Below the pieces are notes generated by a model that was not told the origin of the DNA, ran no database searches, and worked only from the letters and a program-made list of their open reading frames with translations. Position numbers and translations under genes: made by a program. A DNA stretch of 29,783 bases from CALEUX01 sp037439945 (GTDB lineage: Bacteria > Bacteroidota > Bacteroidia > Bacteroidales > Marinilabiliaceae), in NCBI GenBank assembly GCA_037439945.1, contig JBBIVA010000031.1, forward strand, positions 1-29,783. Reading direction: 5' to 3'. Of the stretch, positions 16,348 to 23,496 are shown piece by piece. Position 1 is the stretch's first letter, and each line of letters starts with the position of its first letter.

Positions 16348-17661
16348 ATGGAATTAATATCCGGTTTTTCAAAATACTCCCGTGAAGAAAAAATAAGCTG
16401 CCTGAAAAAAACTTTAAACCTTAAAGATGAATTTGAAACCGTTCTGGCCCAATATCGCCATTCGCAAAAACAGGAATTATTTGATGTTTTTTCGGAAAAC
16501 ACAATAAGCAATTTTATTCTGCCTTTCGGGGTGGCCCCAAACTTTGTTATTAACGGTAAATACCATATAATCCCGATGGTAACCGAAGAAAGTTCTGTTG
16601 TGGCTGCTGCATCAAGAGGCGCTTCGTTTTGGTCCAAAAATGGAGGATTTAATGTTACTGTACACAACACCATAAAGGTTGGCCAAATTTGGTTTAAGTG
16701 GAATGGTAAACCTGATTTGTTAAAAATAAACACTGAAAATATTCTTGGAGTTGTTAAAAGTGAACTGCACAATTTTACCGAATCAATGGAAAAACGAGGA
16801 GGTGGAATTAAGGAATTGGAATTTTATAGTCAACCTGAACTAAACAACATATGGCAGTTACAGGTTAAATTTGAAACTGCCGACAGTATGGGTGCCAATT
16901 TTATTAACTCCTGCCTTGAAAAGATAAAAAAACCATTAACAACCTGGTTCGAAGACAATAACTGGCCCGATATTGAAATACTTTTTACCATATTATCAAA
17001 CTATACGCCTGATTGTTTGGTAACATGTGAAACCCATTGCCACATTAGTAAATTTAAGGAGTTTACCCCGATTATGGCACCTGAATTATTTGCAAATAAT
17101 TATAAACTGGCTGTTGATATAGCCTTCCATAATATGGATAGGGCTGTTACCCATAATAAAGGTATTTTTAACGGTATTGATGCTGTTATTATTGCAACCG
17201 GTAACGATTACAGGGCTGTTGAAGCTGCAGGTCATGCCTATGCATCGCGTAATGGTAAATACCGTTCATTATCGTCATGCTCAATTTCACCAAAAGGGGA
17301 ATTCAGTTTTTCTGTCACTCTCCCCCTCGCTATAGGAACCATTGGAGGTATTACAAATCTTCATCCAATGTCGGTTTTGGCCCTAAAAATATTGAATAAC
17401 CCCCCCGCTGCAGGTTTAATGGGGATTGCAGCAGCTGCAGGTTTGGCTAATAATTTTTCCGCCATTTCATCATTGGTAACCACCGGTATCCAACATGGAC
17501 ATATGAAACTACATCTGGCAAATATATTGCAAAGTTTTAATGCCACTGAATTAGAAAAAAAAATGGTTTTAAAACATTTTAAAGGTATAACAATTGACTT
17601 TAAAGCTGTTAAAGATTTTATGGATAATTTAAGAAGTAATAAAAACAAATTAATTACATAA
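16348..17661 (+). CDS. mvaA: Hydroxymethylglutaryl-CoA reductase (class II, bacterial type)
   Basis: The 437-residue enzyme reduces HMG-CoA to mevalonate and commits carbon to isoprenoid synthesis. It has no membrane anchor and begins with LISGFSKYSREEK, like class II soluble enzymes. Catalytic residues are visible: Glu80/81 in VTEESSVVAAAS, Lys271 in THNKGIFNG, Asp287 in ATGNDYRAVEA and His385 in QHGHMK. The Lys-to-Asp and Asp-to-His spacings (16 and 98) equal those I recall for the Pseudomonas mevalonii enzyme. The substrate-binding segment ETADSMGAN (176-184) and GTIGGI (330-335) are also present. It stands 218 nt after fni and 95 nt before the GYDIA kinase gene. Upstream in the same gene series, LiuC would produce its substrate directly. 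Confidence 0.95.
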   Translation: MELISGFSKYSREEKISCLKKTLNLKDEFETVLAQYRHSQKQELFDVFSENTISNFILPFGVAPNFVINGKYHIIPMVTEESSVVAAASRGASFWSKNGGFNVTVHNTIKVGQIWFKWNGKPDLLKINTENILGVVKSELHNFTESMEKRGGGIKELEFYSQPELNNIWQLQVKFETADSMGANFINSCLEKIKKPLTTWFEDNNWPDIEILFTILSNYTPDCLVTCETHCHISKFKEFTPIMAPELFANNYKLAVDIAFHNMDRAVTHNKGIFNGIDAVIIATGNDYRAVEAAGHAYASRNGKYRSLSSCSISPKGEFSFSVTLPLAIGTIGGITNLHPMSVLALKILNNPPAAGLMGIAAAAGLANNFSAISSLVTTGIQHGHMKLHLANILQSFNATELEKKMVLKHFKGITIDFKAVKDFMDNLRSNKNKLIT

Positions 17662-17756
17662 CAAGATGCTTAAACATTAACAAGCTTAACAATTATCCGG
17701 TTAATCATTTGTTGGTTAATACTCATATTTGATATCCAAATCACTGAAAAAACAAA

Positions 17757-18713
17757 ATGGCACGTTCCTTTCATGCAAATGGAAAATTACTTTTATCGGC
17801 CGAATACCTGGTACTTAAGGGTGCATTGGCCATGGCTATTCCTTTAAACAGGCGGCAATCATTAATGGTTGAAGAGAGTGAAACAACTGGTTTGGGATGG
17901 AACGCATTTATCCCATCCGGAAGTTGGTTTAATGCTTTTTTCGACGATAATTACAATATTGTAAAATCAAGTGATTTTCAATTAGCAAAAAAATTGAGAA
18001 ATATACTGCTTTCTACTATACAACTTAATTGTGATGCTCACTTACAACTACAACACAAAAACATAAAAACATATCTTGATTTTGACCCCAACTGGGGTTG
18101 GGGGAGCAGTTCAACTCTAATTCATTTGATGGGGCAATGGTTGAAGGTAAACCCATATTCATTGCTTGATAAAACTTTTGGCGGATCGGGTTACGACATT
18201 GCTTGTGCCGGAGTATCAAATCCAATATTCTATAGAAGAATGCCGGGAAAGGAAGCTGAAATCAGGGTGGCACAGTTTAATCCACCATTCTTAAATGATA
18301 TTGGTTTAGTTTGGATGAATAAAAAACAAATTTCGATAAACGAAATAAGTAATTTTCTCAAAAAAGGAAATGCCGGACCTGGTTTAATAAATGAAATCTC
18401 ATCAATTACAATTGATTTGGCCCTTACAGAAAGAAAAACAGAGTTTGCAAAACTACTATCAACACATGAGAATTTAATTTCAATTGCCACCGGGTTAACA
18501 CCGGTAAAAAAGAAAATTTTCCCCGATTATATTGGTAGTATTAAATCACTTGGTGCCTGGGGTGGTGATTTTGCAATGTTTATCTCAGAACAACCTTTCG
18601 AAGAATCAAGAAAATACTTTCAAACAAAAGGATATAATTTGGTGTTTAGAATTGAAGATATCCAGCCTGGCAAACATAATAACTTTACAAAAAAAGAAGA
18701 ACATATAATTTAA
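17757..18713 (+). CDS. GYDIA-type GHMP kinase; candidate phosphomevalonate kinase
   Basis: The 318-residue protein is a divergent GHMP kinase. Motif 1 is represented by HANGKLLLSAEYLVLKGA (6-23), the ATP loop is NWGWGSSST (112-120), the family hallmark GSGYDIACAG lies at 143-152, and motif 3 reads GAWGGDF. The GYDIA group is found next to mevalonate genes in Flavobacteriia-like genomes. A complete mevalonate pathway needs three enzymes after mevalonate (mevalonate kinase, phosphomevalonate kinase and diphosphomevalonate decarboxylase). The other two are encoded immediately downstream, so this one is the best candidate for the phosphomevalonate kinase step. That assignment is an inference from context. 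Its stop codon is directly followed by the ATG of mvaD. Confidence 0.85.
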   Translation: MARSFHANGKLLLSAEYLVLKGALAMAIPLNRRQSLMVEESETTGLGWNAFIPSGSWFNAFFDDNYNIVKSSDFQLAKKLRNILLSTIQLNCDAHLQLQHKNIKTYLDFDPNWGWGSSSTLIHLMGQWLKVNPYSLLDKTFGGSGYDIACAGVSNPIFYRRMPGKEAEIRVAQFNPPFLNDIGLVWMNKKQISINEISNFLKKGNAGPGLINEISSITIDLALTERKTEFAKLLSTHENLISIATGLTPVKKKIFPDYIGSIKSLGAWGGDFAMFISEQPFEESRKYFQTKGYNLVFRIEDIQPGKHNNFTKKEEHII

Positions 18714-19760
18714 ATGATAAAAAAAACGGGATTTGCTATATCCGCTTGCTGGAGATCTCCATCAAACCTTGCTATTGTAAAATACTGGGGTAAAAAGGGA
18801 ATTCAGGAACCTGCCAATCCTTCCATTAGTTTTTCTTTAGATAAATCATTTACTCAAACACGGGTTGATGTTAATCCTGATACCGGTGGCGGATTTACAT
18901 TCCTGCTCAATGGGGAAAAAAAAGAAGGTTTTAAAAGTAAGATTGAAATTTTTATTGAGAGAGTAAAACCATTCCTGCCTTTCCTGAATTCACACCATAT
19001 TACCATAAATAGTTCAAATTCCTTTCCACACTCATCAGGAATTGCGTCATCGGCCAGTTCAATGAGCGCACTGGCATTTTGCCTTGTTTCGGTGCATAAT
19101 CAATTACAAAAACCCGGACCGGTTGAAATTGATAAAACTATGGCATCTGCCATTGCCCGGCTGGGTTCAGGAAGTGCATGCAGATCAGCATATGGGAACT
19201 GGAATATATGGGGCAAAACCCCGGAGATAAAAAACAGTTCTGATATTTATGCTGTTGAAATTGAATGTATTCATCAAACATTCAAAAAATTACATGATAC
19301 TATTCTTATTATTGATGCCAATCCAAAAAAAGTAAGCAGCACCATTGGGCACAACCTAATGGAAAACCACCCCTACCGCAGGGCACGAATTAACCAGGCT
19401 TTTAAGAATACATCACTTCTTTTAAATATTTTACAAACCGGAAATCTGGACGGTTTTTTTAACATTGCCGAATTGGAAGCTTTGTCAATTCATGGTTTAA
19501 TGATGAGCTCAAATCCATCATACACCCTTCTGCATCCAAATACCCTTATTGCAATTGAAAAAATTAAAGCAAAACGATTTAAAGATGGTTTGCCGGTTGG
19601 ATTCAGCCTTGATGCCGGCCCAAATATTCATTTACTTTACCCGCATTCACACTTCGGCGATGTTCAAAAATGGGTTAACGATGAACTTAAGTACCTATGT
19701 GTGAATAATGAAATAATTAATGATAAGGTGGGAAGTGGGGCGCAAAATATTACAGATTAA
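18714..19760 (+). CDS. mvaD: Diphosphomevalonate decarboxylase
   Basis: The 348-residue GHMP-superfamily enzyme converts diphosphomevalonate to isopentenyl diphosphate with use of ATP. Distinctive segments are SNLAIVKYWGK (17-27), FPHSSGIASSASSMSALA (104-121), LGSGSACRSAYG (150-161) and GFSLDAGPN (296-304) with the catalytic Asp300. The order and length match the family. It directly abuts the GYDIA kinase gene (stop TAA then ATG) and is followed after 9 nt by mevalonate kinase, so these three genes form a tight translational unit. Confidence 0.95.
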   Translation: MIKKTGFAISACWRSPSNLAIVKYWGKKGIQEPANPSISFSLDKSFTQTRVDVNPDTGGGFTFLLNGEKKEGFKSKIEIFIERVKPFLPFLNSHHITINSSNSFPHSSGIASSASSMSALAFCLVSVHNQLQKPGPVEIDKTMASAIARLGSGSACRSAYGNWNIWGKTPEIKNSSDIYAVEIECIHQTFKKLHDTILIIDANPKKVSSTIGHNLMENHPYRRARINQAFKNTSLLLNILQTGNLDGFFNIAELEALSIHGLMMSSNPSYTLLHPNTLIAIEKIKAKRFKDGLPVGFSLDAGPNIHLLYPHSHFGDVQKWVNDELKYLCVNNEIINDKVGSGAQNITD

Positions 19761-19769
19761 AATCTTCTT

Positions 19770-20756
19770 ATGTCAACAATAAAGGAAACTGATAAAAATC
19801 ATATTTTCTTCTCAAAAATAATGTTGTTTGGTGAGTACAGTATTATTTTGGGTTCAATGGGATTAACAATTCCTTACGCCCATTTTAATGGTGGATTAGG
19901 ATTTATTAACAGCAATAACTATACCGATCTTGATTATGCCCGTGAAAGTAACAGGCTTATCAAGGATTATTATCAATATCTGTGCGAACTGGAAACTTCA
20001 GGAAAACTTCCGCCTGATTTCAATATATCGCGTTTTAAAACGGAAATAGATGCGGGTCTCTATTTTGAATCATCAATTCCTGAAGGATATGGATTGGGCA
20101 GCAGCGGTGCGCTTGTGGCATCCCTTTACCAAAGGTACGCCGGAGACGGTAAGTCATCCGGGAATAAAATTACCGGAAGGGAAATTAGTGCGCTAAAAAA
20201 TAAAATGGCCCTTTTGGAATCATATTTTCATGGAACCAGTAGTGGAATTGACCCATTAATTTGCTATTTAAAACACCCCCTTCTTTTAAAGGATCAGGAA
20301 AATATTATTCCAATTGATATTCCCAGGTACGAAATTAAGTCGGATGATGCAATTTTTCTTGTAAATAGTGGTAAACCGGGCAAAACAGCCCCCCTGGTTA
20401 AACAGTTTTTAATGGATTGCGAAAATCCCGTATATCTTGGGAAAATGAAAAATGAATACATTACCTTAAATAATAACTGCATTAATTCCCTAATTGAAGG
20501 TAATGTAAGGAACTTTTTTAAAAACCTGAATGAACTTTCAATTTTCCAGGCCATAAACTTCAGGCGAATGATACCCGAAAATTTGGAAGAGGGCTGGCAG
20601 TTTGGATTAAGCACAGGAGAGTATTGTTTAAAACTTTGTGGAAGTGGCGGAGGTGGATTTGTACTTGGTTTTACACATAATTACTCAGGTACACTTGAAA
20701 GATTTTCCCAAAAAGGCCTTAATGTAATACCAGTATATCAGCTGGTAAAAAAATAA
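19770..20756 (+). CDS. mvk: Mevalonate kinase
   Basis: The 328-residue GHMP kinase phosphorylates mevalonate at C5. It has the opening FFSKIMLFGEYSII with the likely catalytic lysine at residue 16, the ATP loop IPEGYGLGSSGALVA (103-117), the FHGTSSGIDPLI segment (153-164) carrying the catalytic Asp161, and the C-terminal LCGSGGGGFVLGF motif. It resembles the short mevalonate kinases I associate with Flavobacteriia. It is the last gene of the 11.6-kb plus-strand series. Repeat copy C begins 92 nt downstream; no convincing terminator was seen between them. Confidence 0.9.
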   Translation: MSTIKETDKNHIFFSKIMLFGEYSIILGSMGLTIPYAHFNGGLGFINSNNYTDLDYARESNRLIKDYYQYLCELETSGKLPPDFNISRFKTEIDAGLYFESSIPEGYGLGSSGALVASLYQRYAGDGKSSGNKITGREISALKNKMALLESYFHGTSSGIDPLICYLKHPLLLKDQENIIPIDIPRYEIKSDDAIFLVNSGKPGKTAPLVKQFLMDCENPVYLGKMKNEYITLNNNCINSLIEGNVRNFFKNLNELSIFQAINFRRMIPENLEEGWQFGLSTGEYCLKLCGSGGGGFVLGFTHNYSGTLERFSQKGLNVIPVYQLVKK

Positions 20757-20847
20757 CAAGGGTGTTTCAAAAGGCCCGGGCAAACTCTTTTTATTTGTAC
20801 TCCTATCCGGGAAATTTTTCAAATATTCAATTCTCAGGAGCTTTAAA

Positions 20848-21080
20848 CCCGGATTAGTCATTAGAAAGGCAATGAACTAATGACTTAGCCGGGATTAACC
20901 CTACCGAATAGTCGGTACAGGCTGCTTTAGAAAAACTTAATTTGTAAGCATTTCTGATTACAAATTTTTAGTTTTTCTTTAGCGATTTGTCAAAATAGAA
21001 AGCATGTAATCAATAACTTAAGACTATTAATTTCTAATGACAGTCATTAGAAAAAATGGCTAAAGACAAATTTGGGTTAA
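20848..21080 (+). repeat. Dispersed 233-bp hairpin-rich repeat (copy C, complete)
   Basis: This is the best-folded copy. The left hairpin has perfect outer CCCGG/CCGGG and inner AGTCATTAG/CTAATGACT arms separated by a 3x3 internal loop. TACCGA-ATAG-TCGGTA is a perfect 6-bp hairpin with a tetraloop. The long central hairpin (AGAAAAACT...AGTTTTTCT) and the right palindrome (21031-21053) are also present. It lies in the convergent gap between mevalonate kinase and the PII gene and is flanked on both sides by TTAAA. It is six substitutions away from copy B and five away from the visible part of copy D. Confidence 0.93.
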
Positions 21081-21120
21081 AAAACTTTTGGGACAGCCTG
21101 GTGACAATTGTCCCTCTCCA

Positions 21121-21139
21121 GAATAAATTGTCTTTATTC
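21121..21139 (-). terminator. Hairpin just downstream of the PII gene (weak terminator candidate)
   Basis: GAATAAA-TTGTC-TTTATTC forms a perfect 7-bp stem with a 5-base loop, eight bases past the PII stop codon on the minus strand. It is AT-only in most pairs and has no T-run after it, so it may slow transcription or protect a 3' end rather than terminate efficiently. Confidence 0.3.
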
Positions 21140-21146
21140 CAATGTA

Positions 21147-21497
21147 TTAAATTGCCGTTTCTCCCCTTTCCCCTGTTCTTATTCTTATACACTCTTCCAG
21201 GGGGGTAATAAATATTTTTCCGTCGCCTATTTCACCACCGTGGGATCTTTCCGACCTTGCCGCTCCTATTATTGCATTTACAGTAATATCCACAAATTCA
21301 TCATTTACGGCAATCTCGAGCCGCATCTTTGGTGTCAGGTTAGGAATAACACGCTTCCCCCTGTACATTTCTTCTCCTCTTTGGGCACCATGTCCGGAAA
21401 CACGGCTTACTGTAATCCGGGTAATCCCTGCCGAAATAAGGGCTTCATGAACCTTCTCAAGCTGATATTCACGAATTATGGCTGATATAAGTTTCAT
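21147..21497 (-). CDS. glnK: PII nitrogen-regulatory protein paired with Amt
   Basis: The 116-residue PII protein begins MKLISAIIREYQLEKV, from the ATG at 21497; a longer reading adds 24 unrelated residues. It has the T-loop region GHGAQRGEEMYRGKRVIPN, the B-loop IGDGKIFI (90-97) and the C-terminal RIRTGE. PII proteins are trimers that sense ATP/ADP and 2-oxoglutarate and gate ammonium transporters, consistent with the amt gene 119 nt upstream. Tyr45 matches Tyr46 of E. coli PII, but the uridylylated Tyr51 position is Val50, so control by uridylylation at that site is not possible. Control is more likely by ligand binding alone. A few extra residues precede the B-loop (ARSERSHGGEIGDG). Confidence 0.93.
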   Translation of the reverse strand: MKLISAIIREYQLEKVHEALISAGITRITVSRVSGHGAQRGEEMYRGKRVIPNLTPKMRLEIAVNDEFVDITVNAIIGAARSERSHGGEIGDGKIFITPLEECIRIRTGERGETAI

Positions 21498-21554
21498 AAT
21501 AAAAAATTTTAAAATTAAGGTGGGATTGCCTGTCCCGTTACACCGGGGGAACCC

Positions 21555-21597
21555 GCATGATGAATTCACATCCGTAACTGTATTAAACGAATCATGC
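21555..21597 (-). other. Inverted repeat in the amt-PII spacer
   Basis: GCATGAT (21555-21561) and ATCATGC (21591-21597) are perfect complements separated by 29 bases, between the stop of the transporter gene and the PII start. It could be a mRNA stem influencing expression of the PII gene relative to amt. No T-run follows. The role is unknown. Confidence 0.35.
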
Positions 21598-21616
21598 CCG
21601 TTTTATATTGTAAAAA

Positions 21617-22935
21617 TTAATTAGGGTTTAACATTCCATATCCTCTCTCACCATGATATGAACGGTCAAGTCCTTCCATTTCCTCATTTGAAGATGAACG
21701 TAATCCTCCGATTTTTTTCATAACAAACAAAATAACAAGGGTTACAAACACTGCATAAACTATTGCTATTCCTACAGCAGTTGCCTGAACTCCAAATTGC
21801 TGCCAAACGGTCCAGCTGCCACCGGCCGATTCAGCAGCACTTGCCATCCATGATTCCCGAATAAAGAATGTTAGTAACAATGCCCCTACAATTCCACCAA
21901 CACCATGAACACCAAATGCATCCAAACTATCATCATACCCTAATTTATCTTTTAAAATAATGGCGAAATAACAAAATGCAGAAGCTGCAATTCCAAGTAT
22001 CATTGCCCCATATGGTTGTACAACCCCTGCAGCAGGCGTAACAGCTACCAAACCGGCCAGTACACCGCTGGCAAAACCTAATGCCGTTGATTTACCAAGG
22101 TGCCAATATTCAATCAGCATCCAACCCAATGCGCCTGAAGCTGCTGCAACCTGCGTGGCTGTGAGGGCCTGTGCTGTTACCAATCCACTTGATATACTGC
22201 TACCCGCGTTAAAACCAAACCATCCAACCCAAAGCAACCCGGCACCTATCAAAGTCATTACAAGGTTGCTCGGGCGCATTTGACCCTTTGGATGCCCCCT
22301 GCGTCCGCCTATAAAAAGGGCCGCAACCAATCCGCTTACTCCTGCTGAAATATGTACAACTGTTCCACCTGCAAAGTCTATGGCGCCACCTGCTCCCATA
22401 TTAAACAAAAAACCATCCGAAGCCCAAACCCAGTGACATAAGGGGTTATAAACCAATAATCCCCAAAAAGTAATAAAAACAAGATACCCCTTAAATGATA
22501 CACGCTCTGCAAAGGCCCCGGCAATAAGGGCAGGTGTTATTATGGCAAATTTACCCTGGAACATACTAAAAACATATTCAGGAACCCCTGCCTCCATAAT
22601 TGTATTGTCAATACCCTTTAAAAAAAAGTAGTCGTTGTTCCATCCAAACCAACCTCCTAATACATTTTCGCCAAAGGTCATGCTATAACCAACTATAACC
22701 CATAAAACGCTCATAATTCCCATGGCTGCAAAACTATGCATCATGGTACCTAAAACATTTTTTGACCTTACCAGACCTCCATAAAACATTGCTAATCCGG
22801 GAATCATTAATAAAACCAGGGCTGTAGATGTTATCAACCAGGCCGTACGCCTGTGTCAACTTCATTTCCTTCTTATGCCATTACCATGGCAGGAAAAAAC
22901 ACCGCCGTAAGGAAAAACATTAGATACTTCTTCAT
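21617..22935 (-). pseudogene. amt: Ammonium transporter gene with a nonsense codon and a frameshift near its 5' end
   Basis: From 22837 downstream the frame encodes an almost complete Amt channel of 406 codons, with MFYGGLVRSKNVL, the two pore histidine motifs (NPLCHWVWA and FGVHGVGG) and an intact C-terminus. The true start is upstream at the ATG at 22935, which opens a good signal peptide (MKKYLMFFLTAVFFPAMVMA). It is followed at once by TAA (22875-22873), where CAA for Gln is expected. The next codons spell EGNEVDTG, and then one base is missing at about 22847-22848 (GT where GAT would give the usual VDTGDTAW). With these two lesions the signal peptide is not joined to the channel. It is either a recent pseudogene, two sequencing or assembly errors, or a gene restarted at a weak internal codon such as the TTG at 22837. 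Confidence 0.85.
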
Positions 22936-23060
22936 AAGTAAAAAATGGTTAGATTAAAAATAAGATTATACAATAATATTAAATTATTATTGAAAAATGC
23001 AATTATTTTAGTTATTTTTATTTTACCCCCCCCTGTTTTTTATTTTTAAAAATATTTTTT

Positions 23061-23076
23061 ATGCTATTTTTAGCAT
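23061..23076. other. Perfect 6-bp hairpin in the amt upstream region
   Basis: ATGCTA-TTTT-TAGCAT is a perfect inverted repeat, 126 bases upstream of the amt signal-peptide start. It could be a regulator-binding palindrome or a small RNA stem; nothing nearby decides between them. Confidence 0.3.
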
Positions 23077-23324
23077 TGCACCCCACTTTTTTTAGGGGTC
23101 ATAAGTCATATTTACTTTATTTGTTTGTTGTAAAAAAGGTGAGGTAAATTAAATTTATTATTAGAATCAAAAAACTCAACCTTTTTTATCCCTTGCTTGT
23201 TAAATCAAATATCAACTTTAATATATAATTGAAAGGGATATAACTATGCAGTTAAAAGCAGTTTAAAATAATACTCAATAATATTTTAGAAACGATAGTA
23301 ATTTTCAAATGAATTTGATAAAAC

Positions 23325-23358
23325 CTTGATTTAAAGGTGAATAATTTTCTTAATTTTG
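23325..23358 (+). promoter_or_regulatory. Candidate promoter for the protoporphyrinogen oxidase gene
   Basis: TAATTTTG (23351-23358) is an exact TAnnTTTG match, with CTTG (23325-23328) 22 bases upstream. The spacing is slightly longer than usual. It would give a leader of about 130 bases before the GTG start. Confidence 0.4.
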
Positions 23359-23496
23359 AACATTGCTACAAAATTTTCAATTTAACGGAAACACTGATAC
23401 AAACCGAAAAATATTAGTACCGAATGTAAAATTACAATACTATGTATATAACCCTGATAATCGGCAATTTAAATCTATCAACTAATATTTTCCCCC

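Larger units (their letters stand above)
22936..23496. other. AT-rich gap between the divergent amt and protoporphyrinogen oxidase genes
   Basis: No gene was found in these 561 bases. The stretch should contain the amt promoter on the minus strand, for which no TAnnTTTG match was seen, and it holds a candidate promoter for the plus-strand oxidase gene at 23325-23358. A short C-run (23026-23033) and the hairpin ATGCTA-TTTT-TAGCAT (23061-23076) are its only other notable features. I saw no sigma-54 type GG/GC pair that I would trust. Confidence 0.5.

Noticed and set aside
21108..21485. Plus-strand open frame of about 125 codons opposite the PII gene
   Set aside because: It is a shadow of the PII coding sequence; the minus-strand frame matches a well-known family throughout.
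23026..23110. Sigma-54 promoter upstream of amt
   Set aside because: A TTGCA-like word is present but no GG at the required spacing was found.
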